A stretch of 63,630 nt of DNA, from NCBI GenBank assembly GCA_032117095.1, contig JAULZZ010000073.1, positions 1 to 63,630 on the forward strand. Reading direction: 5' to 3'. Position numbers and translations under genes: made by a program. This document shows positions 7,336-15,592 of this stretch, in pieces. The stretch comes from REEB470 sp032117095. Its GTDB lineage: Bacteria; Bacillota; Bacilli; Paenibacillales; YIM-B00363. A model generated the notes under the pieces. That model saw only the letters and a program-made list of their open reading frames with translations, did no database searches and was not told the DNA's origin. Each line of letters starts with the position of its first letter. The first letter of the stretch is position 1.

Positions 7336-10300
7336 ATGTCATTTTTAACAAAGTTCAGTTTAAAGAATGGTGCCGCGATTTTTATCGTTGCCTTGTTGTT
7401 GATGGGGGGCGGTCTTTACAGTTTCAATGGACTCAAATCCGAGCTGTTGCCCAATATCGATTTGCCAAATGTGACGGTCACTACGATTTATCCGGGGGCT
7501 TCCGCCGACGATGTAGACAAAAAGCTGACCGTTCCTCTGGAGAACGTGCTAAAAGGCACAGAAAGCATCGAGGAGATCCAAAGTCAGTCGTTAGAAAGTG
7601 TGTCGCGCATCCAGATGTCGTTTCCGTTTGGGGCAGATATGGAGAAATTAACACAACAAATTAAAGACGCCGTAGAAAATGTGAAATTGCCCGAAGATGC
7701 CCAAACGCCTACGGTAAATCGGTTGTCTTTCGGCGCATTCCCGATCGTTTCATTGGCGCTTTTCCCTCAAAAAAGCGATCAAAATGTAGCGAAGTGGGTG
7801 CAAGAAACCTTAAAGCCTGATTTGGAAAAAATCCCAGGTGTGAGTGCGGCGGCGATTTCAGGGGTACCCCAGACGTTTTTAGAAGTGACGGTGGACCCTG
7901 CGAAAGCCTCCCTGAACGGGGTCGGCTTGTCGTCGATCAAAGAAGCGATCAACGGTGCCTTTTTTTCATTCCCTGCGGGATCGGTTCAAGAAAATTCCAT
8001 CAAAGTTCCGATCCATATCGAACAAAAGATTACGACATTGGCCCAATTGCAAACACTTACCGTGCGCTCTCCCCTGACAAATCAGGCGGTTCGTTTGGCA
8101 GATCTGGCTGAAATTCGCGCTGTGGAACAACGGGCAGAAATTTCACGCTATAATGGAAAAGACAGCATCGCTTTGCTCATCACAAAAAAACAAGATGCCA
8201 ATACAGTCCAAGTCGCCGAAGATGTATACAACATACTCGACAAAAACAAAGACAAAATACAATATGCCACGATCTTCGACCAAGCAGAAGCCGTGGACAG
8301 CTCGATTAAGGAACTCATTTCTAAGGGGCTGTACGGTGCACTGTTCGCTGCCTTGACCGTCTTGTTGTTCTTGCGCAACATCCGCGCAACGCTCATCGCC
8401 ATTTTGTCCATCCCCTTATCACTGCTCATCGCAGCGATTTTTATCAAATGGTGGGGACTCACCCTCAATGTCATGAGTTTGGCGGGGATGACGGTCGCCG
8501 TCGGTCGTGTCGTCGATGATAGTATTATCGTCATTGAGAACATTTTCCGCAAAATCTTGCGCAACCCGAATGCTGATCGCAGGGAGCTGACCCTCGAAGG
8601 AACGCGGGAAATGTTGAGTGCCATCTTGTCGTCTACGATCACGACGGTGGTCGTCTTCATGCCGTTGGGGTTGGTAGGAGGGATCACAGGAGAAATTTTC
8701 CTGCCTTTTGCCGTGACAGTCGTCGTCGCTTTGCTCGCTTCGTTTTTCGTCTCCATCACGATCGTCCCTGTACTCGCACGGGTGTCCTTCAATAAAGCAC
8801 CAAAAGAACCGAAAGAACCTTACTACGTACGGTTGTATGAACGCATCATCCGTTCTGCGTTGGCCCATAAAGCACTGACGTTGTTTATCGCTTTTCTACT
8901 GTTGATCGGTTCAGGCGTTCTTTATGCATTTGGTAACGTAGGATTCGTGTTTTTGCCAAATGAGAAAGTAAAAATCGTTGCTGCCACGATTGAGTTGCCC
9001 GCTTCTACCACGTTAGAAAAAACAAACGACGTCTCGTTGGCCATCGAAGGTCGTTTGGAAGAGCAAAAAAACCGGTACCCGAAACGCTCCATCTCCATCG
9101 GGAATTTTGACTTTGAATCCGGTACGACGTTGCCGAATCGGGCGACGTATTTTATTGAGTTGGCGGAGGGGAGCGATGTCCCTCTTGAAGTGAAAAACAT
9201 TGAAACCGTGCTCAAAGACGTGTTGGAAGCACAAGCCCCTGGCGCAACGTGGGCCGTGCGTGAACAAGGTGGTGGAGGCCCTCCTTCCAACAACAACGTC
9301 GATATTAAATTGTATTCCTCGGATTTAAGCCAGCTTGAAAAGGCAGCCTTGCAAGTCGAGCAGTGGATGAAACAACGCAGCGACCTCAAACAAGTGACGA
9401 ATAACTTGCAAGAAAAGCAACAACAATGGGCCGTCCTCTTGGACGGTGAAAAAATGAAAGCCGCCAATTTATCGTCTTTTGCGGTGCTTGGAGTCATCGC
9501 TGACCGGACGCGCCCTGTAAATGCGGGCATCTTTAATTTAGAAGGCGTCGATCAAGAAGTGCGATTGAGCTATAGCAAATCCCTACAAGGAAAAGCCGAG
9601 CTGGAAAGTTTACTGTTGTTTGGTCCCCAAGGCCCCAAAAAGCTCAGCGACGTTGCACGTGTGGAGCGAGAAGACGTGTATACGTCCATCCAAAAACTCG
9701 AGGGACGCATTTATGCGAAAATTTCCGGGCAAGTTATCGGCAATGACATTCGTGCCGTGTCCACCGCGGTGACAGCAGGCGTTAAAAACTTGACATTGCC
9801 CCAAGGCGTATCGTTAGAGTCTGGTGGGGGCAGTGACCAAACCGTGCAAACGTTCGTAGATTTAGGCGTGGCGATGGCGATCGCCATCGGGCTCGTCTAT
9901 TTAACGATGCTTGTATTCTTCGGAAAGTTGCGCGTTCCCTTTATCATCATGACTTCCTTGTTGTTCGTACCGATTGGGGCATTGATCGGCTTGATCTTAG
10001 CACGCGAACCGTTGTCATTGAGTGCGATGATCGGACTGCTCATGTTGATCGGTATCGTCGTGACGAACGCCATTGTTATGGTCGATCGCATCAACCAAAA
10101 CCGCAGTGCGGGGTTGACCATTCGTGAATCGTTGATCGAATCCGGGAAAACACGGTTGCGTCCGATCTTAATGACCGCAATCGCAACCATCGCTGCGTTG
10201 TTGCCTCTTGTGTTTTCAACGCCCGAAGGGGGCATTATCTCAAGGGGGTTGGCTGTGGTCGTCGTAGGAGGACTGACGACTTCTACGTTACTCACCGTCG

Positions 10301-10398
10301 TTTTTCTTCCTGTCGTGTATGAGCTCGCTTTTTTCAGACAACATCGGCAGGAAAAACGAAATGCCACCAGCAAACCTGTCGCTCCAAAAAAGAAATAA
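7336..10398 (+). CDS. RND-family efflux transporter (AcrB/SwrC type)
   Basis: This 1020-residue inner-membrane transporter has the duplicated RND layout: TM1 near residues 12-30, a large extracytoplasmic porter domain, a block of TM helices, a second porter domain and a final TM block. The proton-relay motif in TM4 is intact in 'GRVVDDSIIVIENIF' (two Asp). The matching 'GIVVTNAIVMVDRINQ' is in the second half. Among Bacilli the closest known counterpart is SwrC/YerP, which protects against surfactin and other amphiphiles, but the substrate here is unknown. ATG 7336 follows AGAGGAGTG. A further upstream frame from 7291 lacks that support. No membrane-fusion protein gene is adjacent. A bidirectional terminator follows. 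Confidence 0.93.
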   Translation: MSFLTKFSLKNGAAIFIVALLLMGGGLYSFNGLKSELLPNIDLPNVTVTTIYPGASADDVDKKLTVPLENVLKGTESIEEIQSQSLESVSRIQMSFPFGADMEKLTQQIKDAVENVKLPEDAQTPTVNRLSFGAFPIVSLALFPQKSDQNVAKWVQETLKPDLEKIPGVSAAAISGVPQTFLEVTVDPAKASLNGVGLSSIKEAINGAFFSFPAGSVQENSIKVPIHIEQKITTLAQLQTLTVRSPLTNQAVRLADLAEIRAVEQRAEISRYNGKDSIALLITKKQDANTVQVAEDVYNILDKNKDKIQYATIFDQAEAVDSSIKELISKGLYGALFAALTVLLFLRNIRATLIAILSIPLSLLIAAIFIKWWGLTLNVMSLAGMTVAVGRVVDDSIIVIENIFRKILRNPNADRRELTLEGTREMLSAILSSTITTVVVFMPLGLVGGITGEIFLPFAVTVVVALLASFFVSITIVPVLARVSFNKAPKEPKEPYYVRLYERIIRSALAHKALTLFIAFLLLIGSGVLYAFGNVGFVFLPNEKVKIVAATIELPASTTLEKTNDVSLAIEGRLEEQKNRYPKRSISIGNFDFESGTTLPNRATYFIELAEGSDVPLEVKNIETVLKDVLEAQAPGATWAVREQGGGGPPSNNNVDIKLYSSDLSQLEKAALQVEQWMKQRSDLKQVTNNLQEKQQQWAVLLDGEKMKAANLSSFAVLGVIADRTRPVNAGIFNLEGVDQEVRLSYSKSLQGKAELESLLLFGPQGPKKLSDVARVEREDVYTSIQKLEGRIYAKISGQVIGNDIRAVSTAVTAGVKNLTLPQGVSLESGGGSDQTVQTFVDLGVAMAIAIGLVYLTMLVFFGKLRVPFIIMTSLLFVPIGALIGLILAREPLSLSAMIGLLMLIGIVVTNAIVMVDRINQNRSAGLTIRESLIESGKTRLRPILMTAIATIAALLPLVFSTPEGGIISRGLAVVVVGGLTTSTLLTVVFLPVVYELAFFRQHRQEKRNATSKPVAPKKK

Positions 10399-10414
10399 CG
10401 CATCTCACGCACAA

Positions 10415-10446
10415 AAAATCCTCCGCCTCATGAGGTGGGGGATTTT
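10415..10446 (+). terminator. Terminator of the RND transporter gene
   Basis: AAAATCCTCCGCC (10415-10427) pairs with GGTGGGGGATTTT (10434-10446), with two G-T wobbles and a 6-nt loop. It begins 17 nt after the stop codon. The A-run/T-run symmetry means it could also act on the minus strand. Confidence 0.85.
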
Positions 10447-10489
10447 GGTTTACTACGGAATATCTACTGAAAACATCTCCACGACGGTA

Positions 10490-10552
10490 GCCTTTTACGG
10501 GAAAGCAAAAGGATTAACTACGGCGGAAAGGCTATAGCTTTCCCGCTGGGAG
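10490..10552. repeat. Repeat E, copy 1 (hairpin-bearing, 3' of secreted-protein gene)
   Basis: This segment starts GCCTTTTACGGGAAAGC and contains GGAAAG-gctatag-CTTTCC, then CGCTGGGAG. A related sequence occurs at 12699-12762 with the same order of blocks (GCCTTTTAC, TTAA, CTACG, a GAAAAG/CTTTTC hairpin, CCGCTxGGAG). Both copies lie just 3' of genes for secreted metalloprotease-like proteins read on the minus strand. I do not recognise it as a known RNA family. Confidence 0.45.
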
Positions 10553-10571
10553 ATAGGACACTAATCGATTT

Positions 10572-12227
10572 TCAGATTTTCATTTTAAGAAGCCATGCGT
10601 GATAGTCTTGTGTGAACTTTTCAAGCGTCATGTTGTCCCCAAACACATCTCTAAGGATGGTCTCCATCTCTTTGTCAGAAAATTGTTTCGGATAAAGCAC
10701 CTCCGCAGGACCGAGCAACGTGTGCATTTTTTGCAGTACCTGTATTGAGGAATTCTTTTTTTCTGTGCGTAAATTCATACGTAAATTCAAATAATGAATA
10801 AAATAAAATAAATAAGCGTAATGTTCTATGGTACTAGGTTCCATAGCACGGATATGAAATTTTTTTGACTGTACTTTCTGCTGTACATTGCGTATCGTTT
10901 TCTTTGAATAACGCATATACCCGAGATAATTTTTTCGCGTCTCTTGCGGATAAAGCCTTCTTAAAACTTCATTGGCTAACCATTCGGACATCCCTTCTTT
11001 ATATTTTGAGTCAAATTGAACCCCTCTATTTAAGGCATGTCCCAGTTCGTGTGCCACGATCACGATAGGGAGTAATTCAGGAAATAAATTTTTATCCGTC
11101 CCTTTATCTGCATCTGGACCAATACCCAAAACTTTCTCGATTGAGATAAACATGGTCGTCCCATCGTCGCTCATATGGCCAGCGTAATCTGGGTATAATT
11201 TTGTTGCAAAAGCAATATACATTTTCCCTTTTTCAATGGAATTCCAATTTCGCCAGCCGTTCGTGACTTGCCCTGTGATTTGCCGAACAATTCTATATAT
11301 TTCCCGATATTTTTGGCATATTTCTACAATCTTTTTCTTCAAATTTTCTACTTCTTTTTCCAAGAACGACACGCTGGGATGAATGAAATTTTTAATCTCT
11401 CGCCAACATACCACATCATCGTCTTCGTAAACAAGTTCATATTCTCCATTTTCCCTGCGGTTAGATTCGCCGATTTTTTCGAATTGCTTTTTTTTAGGAG
11501 GCGGTTCTTGTGACTGACGTAATTCAGAAGTTTTTTTTGGTAAGTCAGATGGTTTATCCTGGATGAAATTTGCAAAAAATGACTTTTCTAAATTTGTACA
11601 ATATTGAAAATAATATTTTGAAGTATCCTTCAGATAACTCGAACAAACGGCAAATAATTCTTCCTTTCCGAATCTCGTGATTTTTTTTATTTCTTGGGCG
11701 GCTTGTCGTACGCATGTTTCATTTTTGCATAGAGACCCTTCTTTTATCTTTTTTTCTACGCGTTCTATTTTTTGAATAACCGGTTTCCCCAACAGTGGCG
11801 TAAACAGTGCATAGAGCTGTGGTAAGGACACAGGTCTTTCTTGCAAGAGTGTAGACGCCTTGGATAATTTGTGCAGTATGAGCGAATAGAGCACCACGAC
11901 CTGTTCTGAGGAGATCGGCTGAATTTTTTGTTTCCTTGCTGCGTCATCTACAATTTTCTTCCCATTTTTATGAAGCTCGTTTTGACAAGATTCATTGAAA
12001 TTAAGTTTTGGACATTTTTCTTTTAATAAAGTAATTAGATTTTTGACGGCCAGTATAGAAACCATCGTTGCCACAACAGCGAAGGACACAGGTTCTGGGG
12101 CAATCAGGGACACGTGTTCTACGGCGTTGACTTCACGTGGCGGGATGAAAACAGATGTCCCCAGCACACACAAGAGGAGCATGCCAATGAGAAGTGAGCG
12201 GATCGTTTTGGGCAATGCTGTAAACAT
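10572..12227 (-). CDS. Secreted zinc-metalloprotease-like protein
   Basis: From ATG 12227 (preceded by AAAAGGGG at 8-nt spacing) this is a 551-residue protein with a signal peptide ('IRSLLIGMLLLCVLGTSVF') followed by a second hydrophobic stretch ('VSFAVVATMVSILAVKNL'). A Lys-rich, probably coiled middle region comes next, then a C-terminal domain with 'VIVAHELGHALNRGVQF' (HExxH zinc site) and, 14-19 residues on, 'KEGMSEWLANEV', which supplies candidate Glu ligands as in gluzincin peptidases. Several Cys pairs fit an exported protein. The family is not one I can name. Two more genes for secreted proteins lie to its right, separated by short mobile repeats. The stretch is more AT-rich than the housekeeping genes. 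A longer frame from 12248 lacks a ribosome-binding site. Confidence 0.75.
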   Translation of the reverse strand: MFTALPKTIRSLLIGMLLLCVLGTSVFIPPREVNAVEHVSLIAPEPVSFAVVATMVSILAVKNLITLLKEKCPKLNFNESCQNELHKNGKKIVDDAARKQKIQPISSEQVVVLYSLILHKLSKASTLLQERPVSLPQLYALFTPLLGKPVIQKIERVEKKIKEGSLCKNETCVRQAAQEIKKITRFGKEELFAVCSSYLKDTSKYYFQYCTNLEKSFFANFIQDKPSDLPKKTSELRQSQEPPPKKKQFEKIGESNRRENGEYELVYEDDDVVCWREIKNFIHPSVSFLEKEVENLKKKIVEICQKYREIYRIVRQITGQVTNGWRNWNSIEKGKMYIAFATKLYPDYAGHMSDDGTTMFISIEKVLGIGPDADKGTDKNLFPELLPIVIVAHELGHALNRGVQFDSKYKEGMSEWLANEVLRRLYPQETRKNYLGYMRYSKKTIRNVQQKVQSKKFHIRAMEPSTIEHYAYLFYFIHYLNLRMNLRTEKKNSSIQVLQKMHTLLGPAEVLYPKQFSDKEMETILRDVFGDNMTLEKFTQDYHAWLLKMKI

Positions 12228-12343
12228 GGTTATACCCCTTTTCATCAAATTTCATGAGAAAAATTCTAAAAATCATAACCATGCCCTCTTTGCTCCACTG
12301 TATCGCATTCGCCCTCATACTAAGACTAAACACTGTTTGAATA

Positions 12344-12482
12344 GCAATATCAACAGGTTAAGCGGATGATCTCGGGTACGGATGAATCAGTGAGGATAGG
12401 TTGTTTTTTAGAAAAAGTCAAGATTTTTAAAATTTTTTATTTGCAACATTTTTCAGGAAAGTTCTTAACCTGTTGACATTGG
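12344..12482. mobile_element. MITE-like element D, copy 1 (139 bp)
   Basis: The ends form an imperfect 19-bp terminal inverted repeat, GCAATATCAACAGGTTAAG and CTTAACCTGTTGACATTGG. The interior is nearly the reverse complement of the copy at 37667-37790, with an extra 16-bp block here. It is too short to encode a transposase, so it would be a non-autonomous element. Confidence 0.65.
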
Positions 12483-12580
12483 GGCCCCTCTACAAACTGG
12501 TTTGTCAAAAATTACCTTGCAGTAAACAAACGATTTTTTTGCGTATGTTTATGCGCATGATGTAGTTTATAGAGGTGCCC
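12483..12580. repeat. Palindromic repeat C, copy 1
   Basis: About 98 bp bounded by CCCCTCTACAAAC and GTTTATAGAGGTGCCC. The interior includes GTAAACAAACG followed by a T-run and TATGTTTA. Two further copies are at 13889-13980 and 37796-37894. The inverted ends and internal partial palindrome would let the transcript fold into a long hairpin. Confidence 0.6.
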
Positions 12581-12698
12581 ATTGGTTTGAATACAGGAAT
12601 CCTATTGGTTAAAAATTGATGTGTTTTCTCGTAAAAGGAAACGCTCTGCATAGATGTTTTTAATCAGTGTTTAGTATAAAAACATATCCCAAAGGGAT

Positions 12699-12762
12699 GC
12701 CTTTTACAGAAAATAAAAAGCGTTTTAATCTACGCAGAAAAGCGCATCTTTTCCGCTAGGAG
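12699..12762. repeat. Repeat E, copy 2
   Basis: This is the counterpart of the segment at 10490-10552, with the same block order and a GAAAAG-cgcat-CTTTTC hairpin. It lies downstream of the metalloprotease-like gene at 12818-13867 (minus strand), mirroring copy 1. Confidence 0.4.
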
Positions 12763-12817
12763 GTGAAATCATAAAGAGTATCGCGTGCACGAAAACGGGG
12801 ATCGCAACAAGCCTCTT

Positions 12818-13867
12818 TTATTTTCGAAGCGACGTTCGTGACTCAAGGAATATTTTGGGTAGTGTCCTAAAATCACTACTACGTATGTCTCTTTCTGCCC
12901 GATAAACATCATAAGTGGAAATTGTTGTATATTTTTTGAATACTTCGTCTAACGCCTTTTTAAAGAGTGGCAAACTTGTTAGTGCGTTTTTCTTCTTGAG
13001 TGTTTCCAATATTGGATTGATGTTGCTATCTTTATACGCAGGTTTGAGCTTCTTCTTAAAATCACTGTTTATTTTTTCGACGAGGCGATACGCACAAATA
13101 TAGCCGAAATCGTCCAATGCAGTAAAGCAAGTCGCATCACGCTGAACATTCGTTGTTGATACAAAGAGCATAGCGCCATCCCGACAATCTGCTGGTAGGT
13201 AACGACAGGACTCTCTCACGGCATCTCCTTCAATGAACACGCGAACTTCTGGTGCAAACTGAGGAATACCCGTATTCAACTTATTGGCATCGCACTGTTT
13301 CATTGTGAAACAAAAATATTGATAGAACTGCCTCAGGTGCTGATTTTCATGGAGAAATGTAACTTCAGTCCGCTTGATATCCCGTTGCGGGTTCAAAAAA
13401 AGGCTAGCATGCAAGTAGAGGATGTCTCGCTGTTCATTGGTGTATTTTACGAAATCATTGATAAAGACTACCCCAAAAGGATCCCCCAATTTTTTGTTGT
13501 TGGATTTCAAGTTCGCAATGCGCACTTCAACGACTCCATCACGGTCGAAATCAAGTGCGGTTGGCTGGATAAGAATTTTATTCATCGAATCACACAATTT
13601 TGTAATCTCTTGTTGCAGTGAAGACATCTGAATATTCCTATCTACATAGAAAATGACTGTTTTCGTCTTTATGTTACAGCGGGACGTCTCAACAAAAGAA
13701 ATCGGAGTTCCAAACTGGTCGCGAACTAAGGGATTTACAACCGTTTTTTTTAGAGGCTTACTTTGTGCAAAAACATCATGATGCACACTGCCCCCAAAAA
13801 ATATGGCAAAACATAAGAAAAGGAAAACCCGAGTCAAATCTTGGTTCTGTATCGATGCGTAACGCAT
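12818..13867 (-). CDS. Secreted HExxH metalloprotease-like protein
   Basis: This 349-residue protein has a signal peptide ('RVFLFLCFAIFFGGSVHHDVFAQS', cleavage after AQS or before it). It also has a metallopeptidase-like core: 'LDFDRDGVVEVRIANL', 'DPFGVVFINDF', then 'VTFLHENQHLRQFYQYF' (HENQH = HExxH) and 'FIEGDAVRESCRYL', where a Glu could be the third zinc ligand. Six or more Cys suggest disulphides outside the cell. The start is supported by AGGAGG about 11 nt upstream. The domain order resembles the M30-like frame at 5217-6473 only in outline, and I do not recognise a named family. Element C lies immediately upstream of the ribosome-binding site, so promoter function may have been altered by its insertion. 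Confidence 0.75.
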   Translation of the reverse strand: MRYASIQNQDLTRVFLFLCFAIFFGGSVHHDVFAQSKPLKKTVVNPLVRDQFGTPISFVETSRCNIKTKTVIFYVDRNIQMSSLQQEITKLCDSMNKILIQPTALDFDRDGVVEVRIANLKSNNKKLGDPFGVVFINDFVKYTNEQRDILYLHASLFLNPQRDIKRTEVTFLHENQHLRQFYQYFCFTMKQCDANKLNTGIPQFAPEVRVFIEGDAVRESCRYLPADCRDGAMLFVSTTNVQRDATCFTALDDFGYICAYRLVEKINSDFKKKLKPAYKDSNINPILETLKKKNALTSLPLFKKALDEVFKKYTTISTYDVYRAERDIRSSDFRTLPKIFLESRTSLRK

Positions 13868-13888
13868 AAACTGGCTTCCTCCTAAAGG

Positions 13889-13980
13889 TCATCTCTATAA
13901 ACCGATTTGTAAAAAATCCCTTCGCCGTAAACAAGCGTTTTTTTCGCTTATGTCTAGGCGTTGCCCTTTATAGCGGTTCC
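13889..13980. repeat. Palindromic repeat C, copy 3
   Basis: Ends GGTCATCTCTATAAAC and CTTTATAGCGGTTCC. The interior GTAAACAAGCG-T-run-CGCTTATGTCTA matches the other C copies. It is not accompanied by element D. The gap from 13981 to about 14168 holds no feature I can support. Confidence 0.55.
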
Positions 13981-14168
13981 TAAAATTTATTTTTCATTTG
14001 ACACACATGTTTCTTGTGCGTACGCAAAAACGTATGGCGATATAAAATGTCCTCCTGTAACAGACAACAGCTAGAAGACTTCCCCCCGTTCATACGTCCA
14101 CGTCCAATACACGACAACGTATGCATGTCCGTGTTTTTTCGTGCGTACCTCATCGACGCTCCCTACTA

Positions 14169-14571
14169 ATACTAAACACTGATTAAAAACGTCCATATCA
14201 AGGGTCCCATTTCGCAAGAAATCACTGCGCTTTTTAAGCAATAGGATTCCTGTATTCAATCAGTGTTTATACTAATTCCAAACTAAAACATCGATAAAAT
14301 TTCAATCTCACCCTGTAATACTTTTGATCGTGTATCCTGCCGGTAACCGATTTCTTTGCCAACATTTCCACATCATCGTCGTTATATTCTGTCAACGTGA
14401 CAATTCCTTTGTTCCTCTTTCCCTCGCCACGATATGCGACTACTTCTAACCGTTTGTATGCGTTCACATTTTTCTTCGTTTTTGCATTTCTTTTCTCAAC
14501 GCTATAGCATATTCTTTGTATCTCACGCACGTTATTTTATCTATATGTTTGTTTGGAATTAGTATTAGTAT
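14169..14571. mobile_element. MITE-like element B, copy 1, split by element A
   Basis: The left end is ATACTAAACACTGATT and the right end is AATCAGTGTTTA + GTAT. The right end is interrupted by a 295-bp element A with a duplicated TTA. Without the insert the B element would be about 105 bp with a 16-bp terminal inverted repeat. Related copies are at 18278-18380 and 40850-40954, with a split one at 12316-12677. Confidence 0.7.
14270..14564. mobile_element. MITE-like element A, copy 1 (295 bp, TTA target duplication)
   Basis: Terminal inverted repeats TACTAATTCCAAAC ... GTTTGGAATTAGTA flank a 295-bp sequence nearly identical to the copy at 38930-39224. The flanks show a 3-bp direct repeat TTA (14267-14269 and 14565-14567). 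It lies inside element B copy 1. An open frame of about 85 codons on the minus strand exists in both copies, but most differences between copies change amino acids, so it does not look like a maintained gene. Confidence 0.85.
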
Positions 14572-14590
14572 CACACCTTGATACGAATCA

Positions 14591-15376
14591 CTATTTCCTG
14601 TGTTTTTTTATAGAAACAATGTTGTTTTTTCCAGCGACATTTTTGACCTCAGCCCTGCAAAATTTTTCAAATATGCGCAATGGTTCATACAGCGTAACAA
14701 AAAATTTCACCACATCCGCCGAGTAATACAAACGAGAACTTTCGAAATGCCATTGTCTGAGGTGCCGTTCGAGTACCTTTTCCACTGTTTCTGTTTGCTT
14801 TTTAGAAATGTTAGGTTGCTTTTGTAGACACTCTTTAATTGCTGTTATTTTCCCCGCGAGATACGCCCCATACTGCGTTTTTATTTGTTTGAGACGTGCA
14901 TGATTTGCAGCGGCACTCTTGATTCGGTCACGATCCTCCGCAGACAGCGCTTCCTCCTGAGTACGCAGGGTCGTCGCACCTCTCTGATCTGGAATGGGCA
15001 AGCGCAAAAAACCACAAGACGAATCTTGCAAAATTTTCACACACACCTCCTGCATTTTCGTACGGAATTTCGTCCATTCGCTCAAAGACATGTTCATTTG
15101 GCGTTGCAATTGCCCAAGATGTAACGTTCCTTGTTGCCGAAAACATACGTTTTTGTGCGCTTCTCCACGACAGTGGGCATCGATGGCGATGAGGATGCCT
15201 ATCCCAAGTACGACAATGTCTGTCGAAAATTTCGCTATCGGAATGACGACAGGAGTCGCCTGCGCATCAAAATTTGGCACGTGAAAAAACACCATAACAA
15301 CAACCAACACAGCGAAAAAAGATCTTCTCGTCGCATTCCCACCGATTACATGCAGATTCTTGTTTGCACAGTACAT
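14591..15376 (-). CDS. Secreted protein of unknown function
   Basis: This 261-residue protein from ATG 15376 has GGAGGA 6 nt upstream; an alternative GTG at 15382 abuts that site and is unlikely. The signal peptide 'FFAVLVVVMVFFHVPNFDAQA' is followed by a hydrophobic stretch 'IAKFSTDIVVLGIGILIAIDA' and then Cys residues at regular intervals. The rest is helical, basic and free of motifs I recognise. The layout (signal peptide, hydrophobic segment, Cys pairs, variable C-terminal part) is shared with the proteins at 10572-12227 and 61837-63288, suggesting but not proving a common family. Its own sigma-A promoter is visible upstream, and element A/B repeats lie just beyond its stop. Confidence 0.65.
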   Translation of the reverse strand: MYCANKNLHVIGGNATRRSFFAVLVVVMVFFHVPNFDAQATPVVIPIAKFSTDIVVLGIGILIAIDAHCRGEAHKNVCFRQQGTLHLGQLQRQMNMSLSEWTKFRTKMQEVCVKILQDSSCGFLRLPIPDQRGATTLRTQEEALSAEDRDRIKSAAANHARLKQIKTQYGAYLAGKITAIKECLQKQPNISKKQTETVEKVLERHLRQWHFESSRLYYSADVVKFFVTLYEPLRIFEKFCRAEVKNVAGKNNIVSIKKHRK

Positions 15377-15453
15377 ACACACTCCTCCGTAGTCACGTCG
15401 TATCGCACACTGTTTTTTTATTACCCCCCCCCTTTTTTTAACAACGTGTTTAT

Positions 15454-15483
15454 ATTATAATTGATGTCATTTCACCTTGTCAA
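15454..15483 (-). promoter_or_regulatory. Sigma-A promoter for the secreted-protein gene at 14591-15376
   Basis: On the minus strand TTGACA (15483-15478) and TATAAT (15459-15454) are separated by 18 nt. Both hexamers are exact consensus. Between it and the gene lies a run of nine C (plus strand, about 15424-15432). Confidence 0.8.
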
Positions 15484-15523
15484 ATTTTTGTGACAATTTA
15501 GCCATCGCTTCATCACAATTGCG

Positions 15524-15554
15524 TTGCGTATCCTTCCACCTGACACGGTATAAT
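15524..15554 (+). promoter_or_regulatory. Probable sigma-A promoter of the cyd region
   Basis: An exact TATAAT at 15549-15554 has a weak -35 (TTGCGT, 15524-15529, spacer 19). It precedes the micro-ORF at 15593 and cydA. Confidence 0.55.
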
Positions 15555-15592
15555 AAAAACACGCCACGCCGCTTCGAAAGGAGGAAGCACGT

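Larger units (their letters stand above)
12316..12677. repeat. Nested short mobile repeats: split B element carrying D and C elements
   Basis: This block fills most of the 590-nt gap 12228-12817. A B-type end (ACTAAACACTGTTTGAATA, about 12325-12343) is followed by element D (12344-12482), then element C (12483-12580), then the remainder of a B element (12587-12677, TTGAATACAGGAATCC ... AATCAGTGTTTAGTAT). The simplest reading is a B element interrupted by D and C. The same D-then-C order recurs at 37667-37894. I see no gene here. Confidence 0.6.

Noticed and set aside
14270..14564. Open frame of about 85 codons inside element A, present in both copies
   Set aside because: Most of the differences between the two copies change amino acids, and neither copy has a credible start with a ribosome-binding site. 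The frame is better explained as chance within a mobile repeat.
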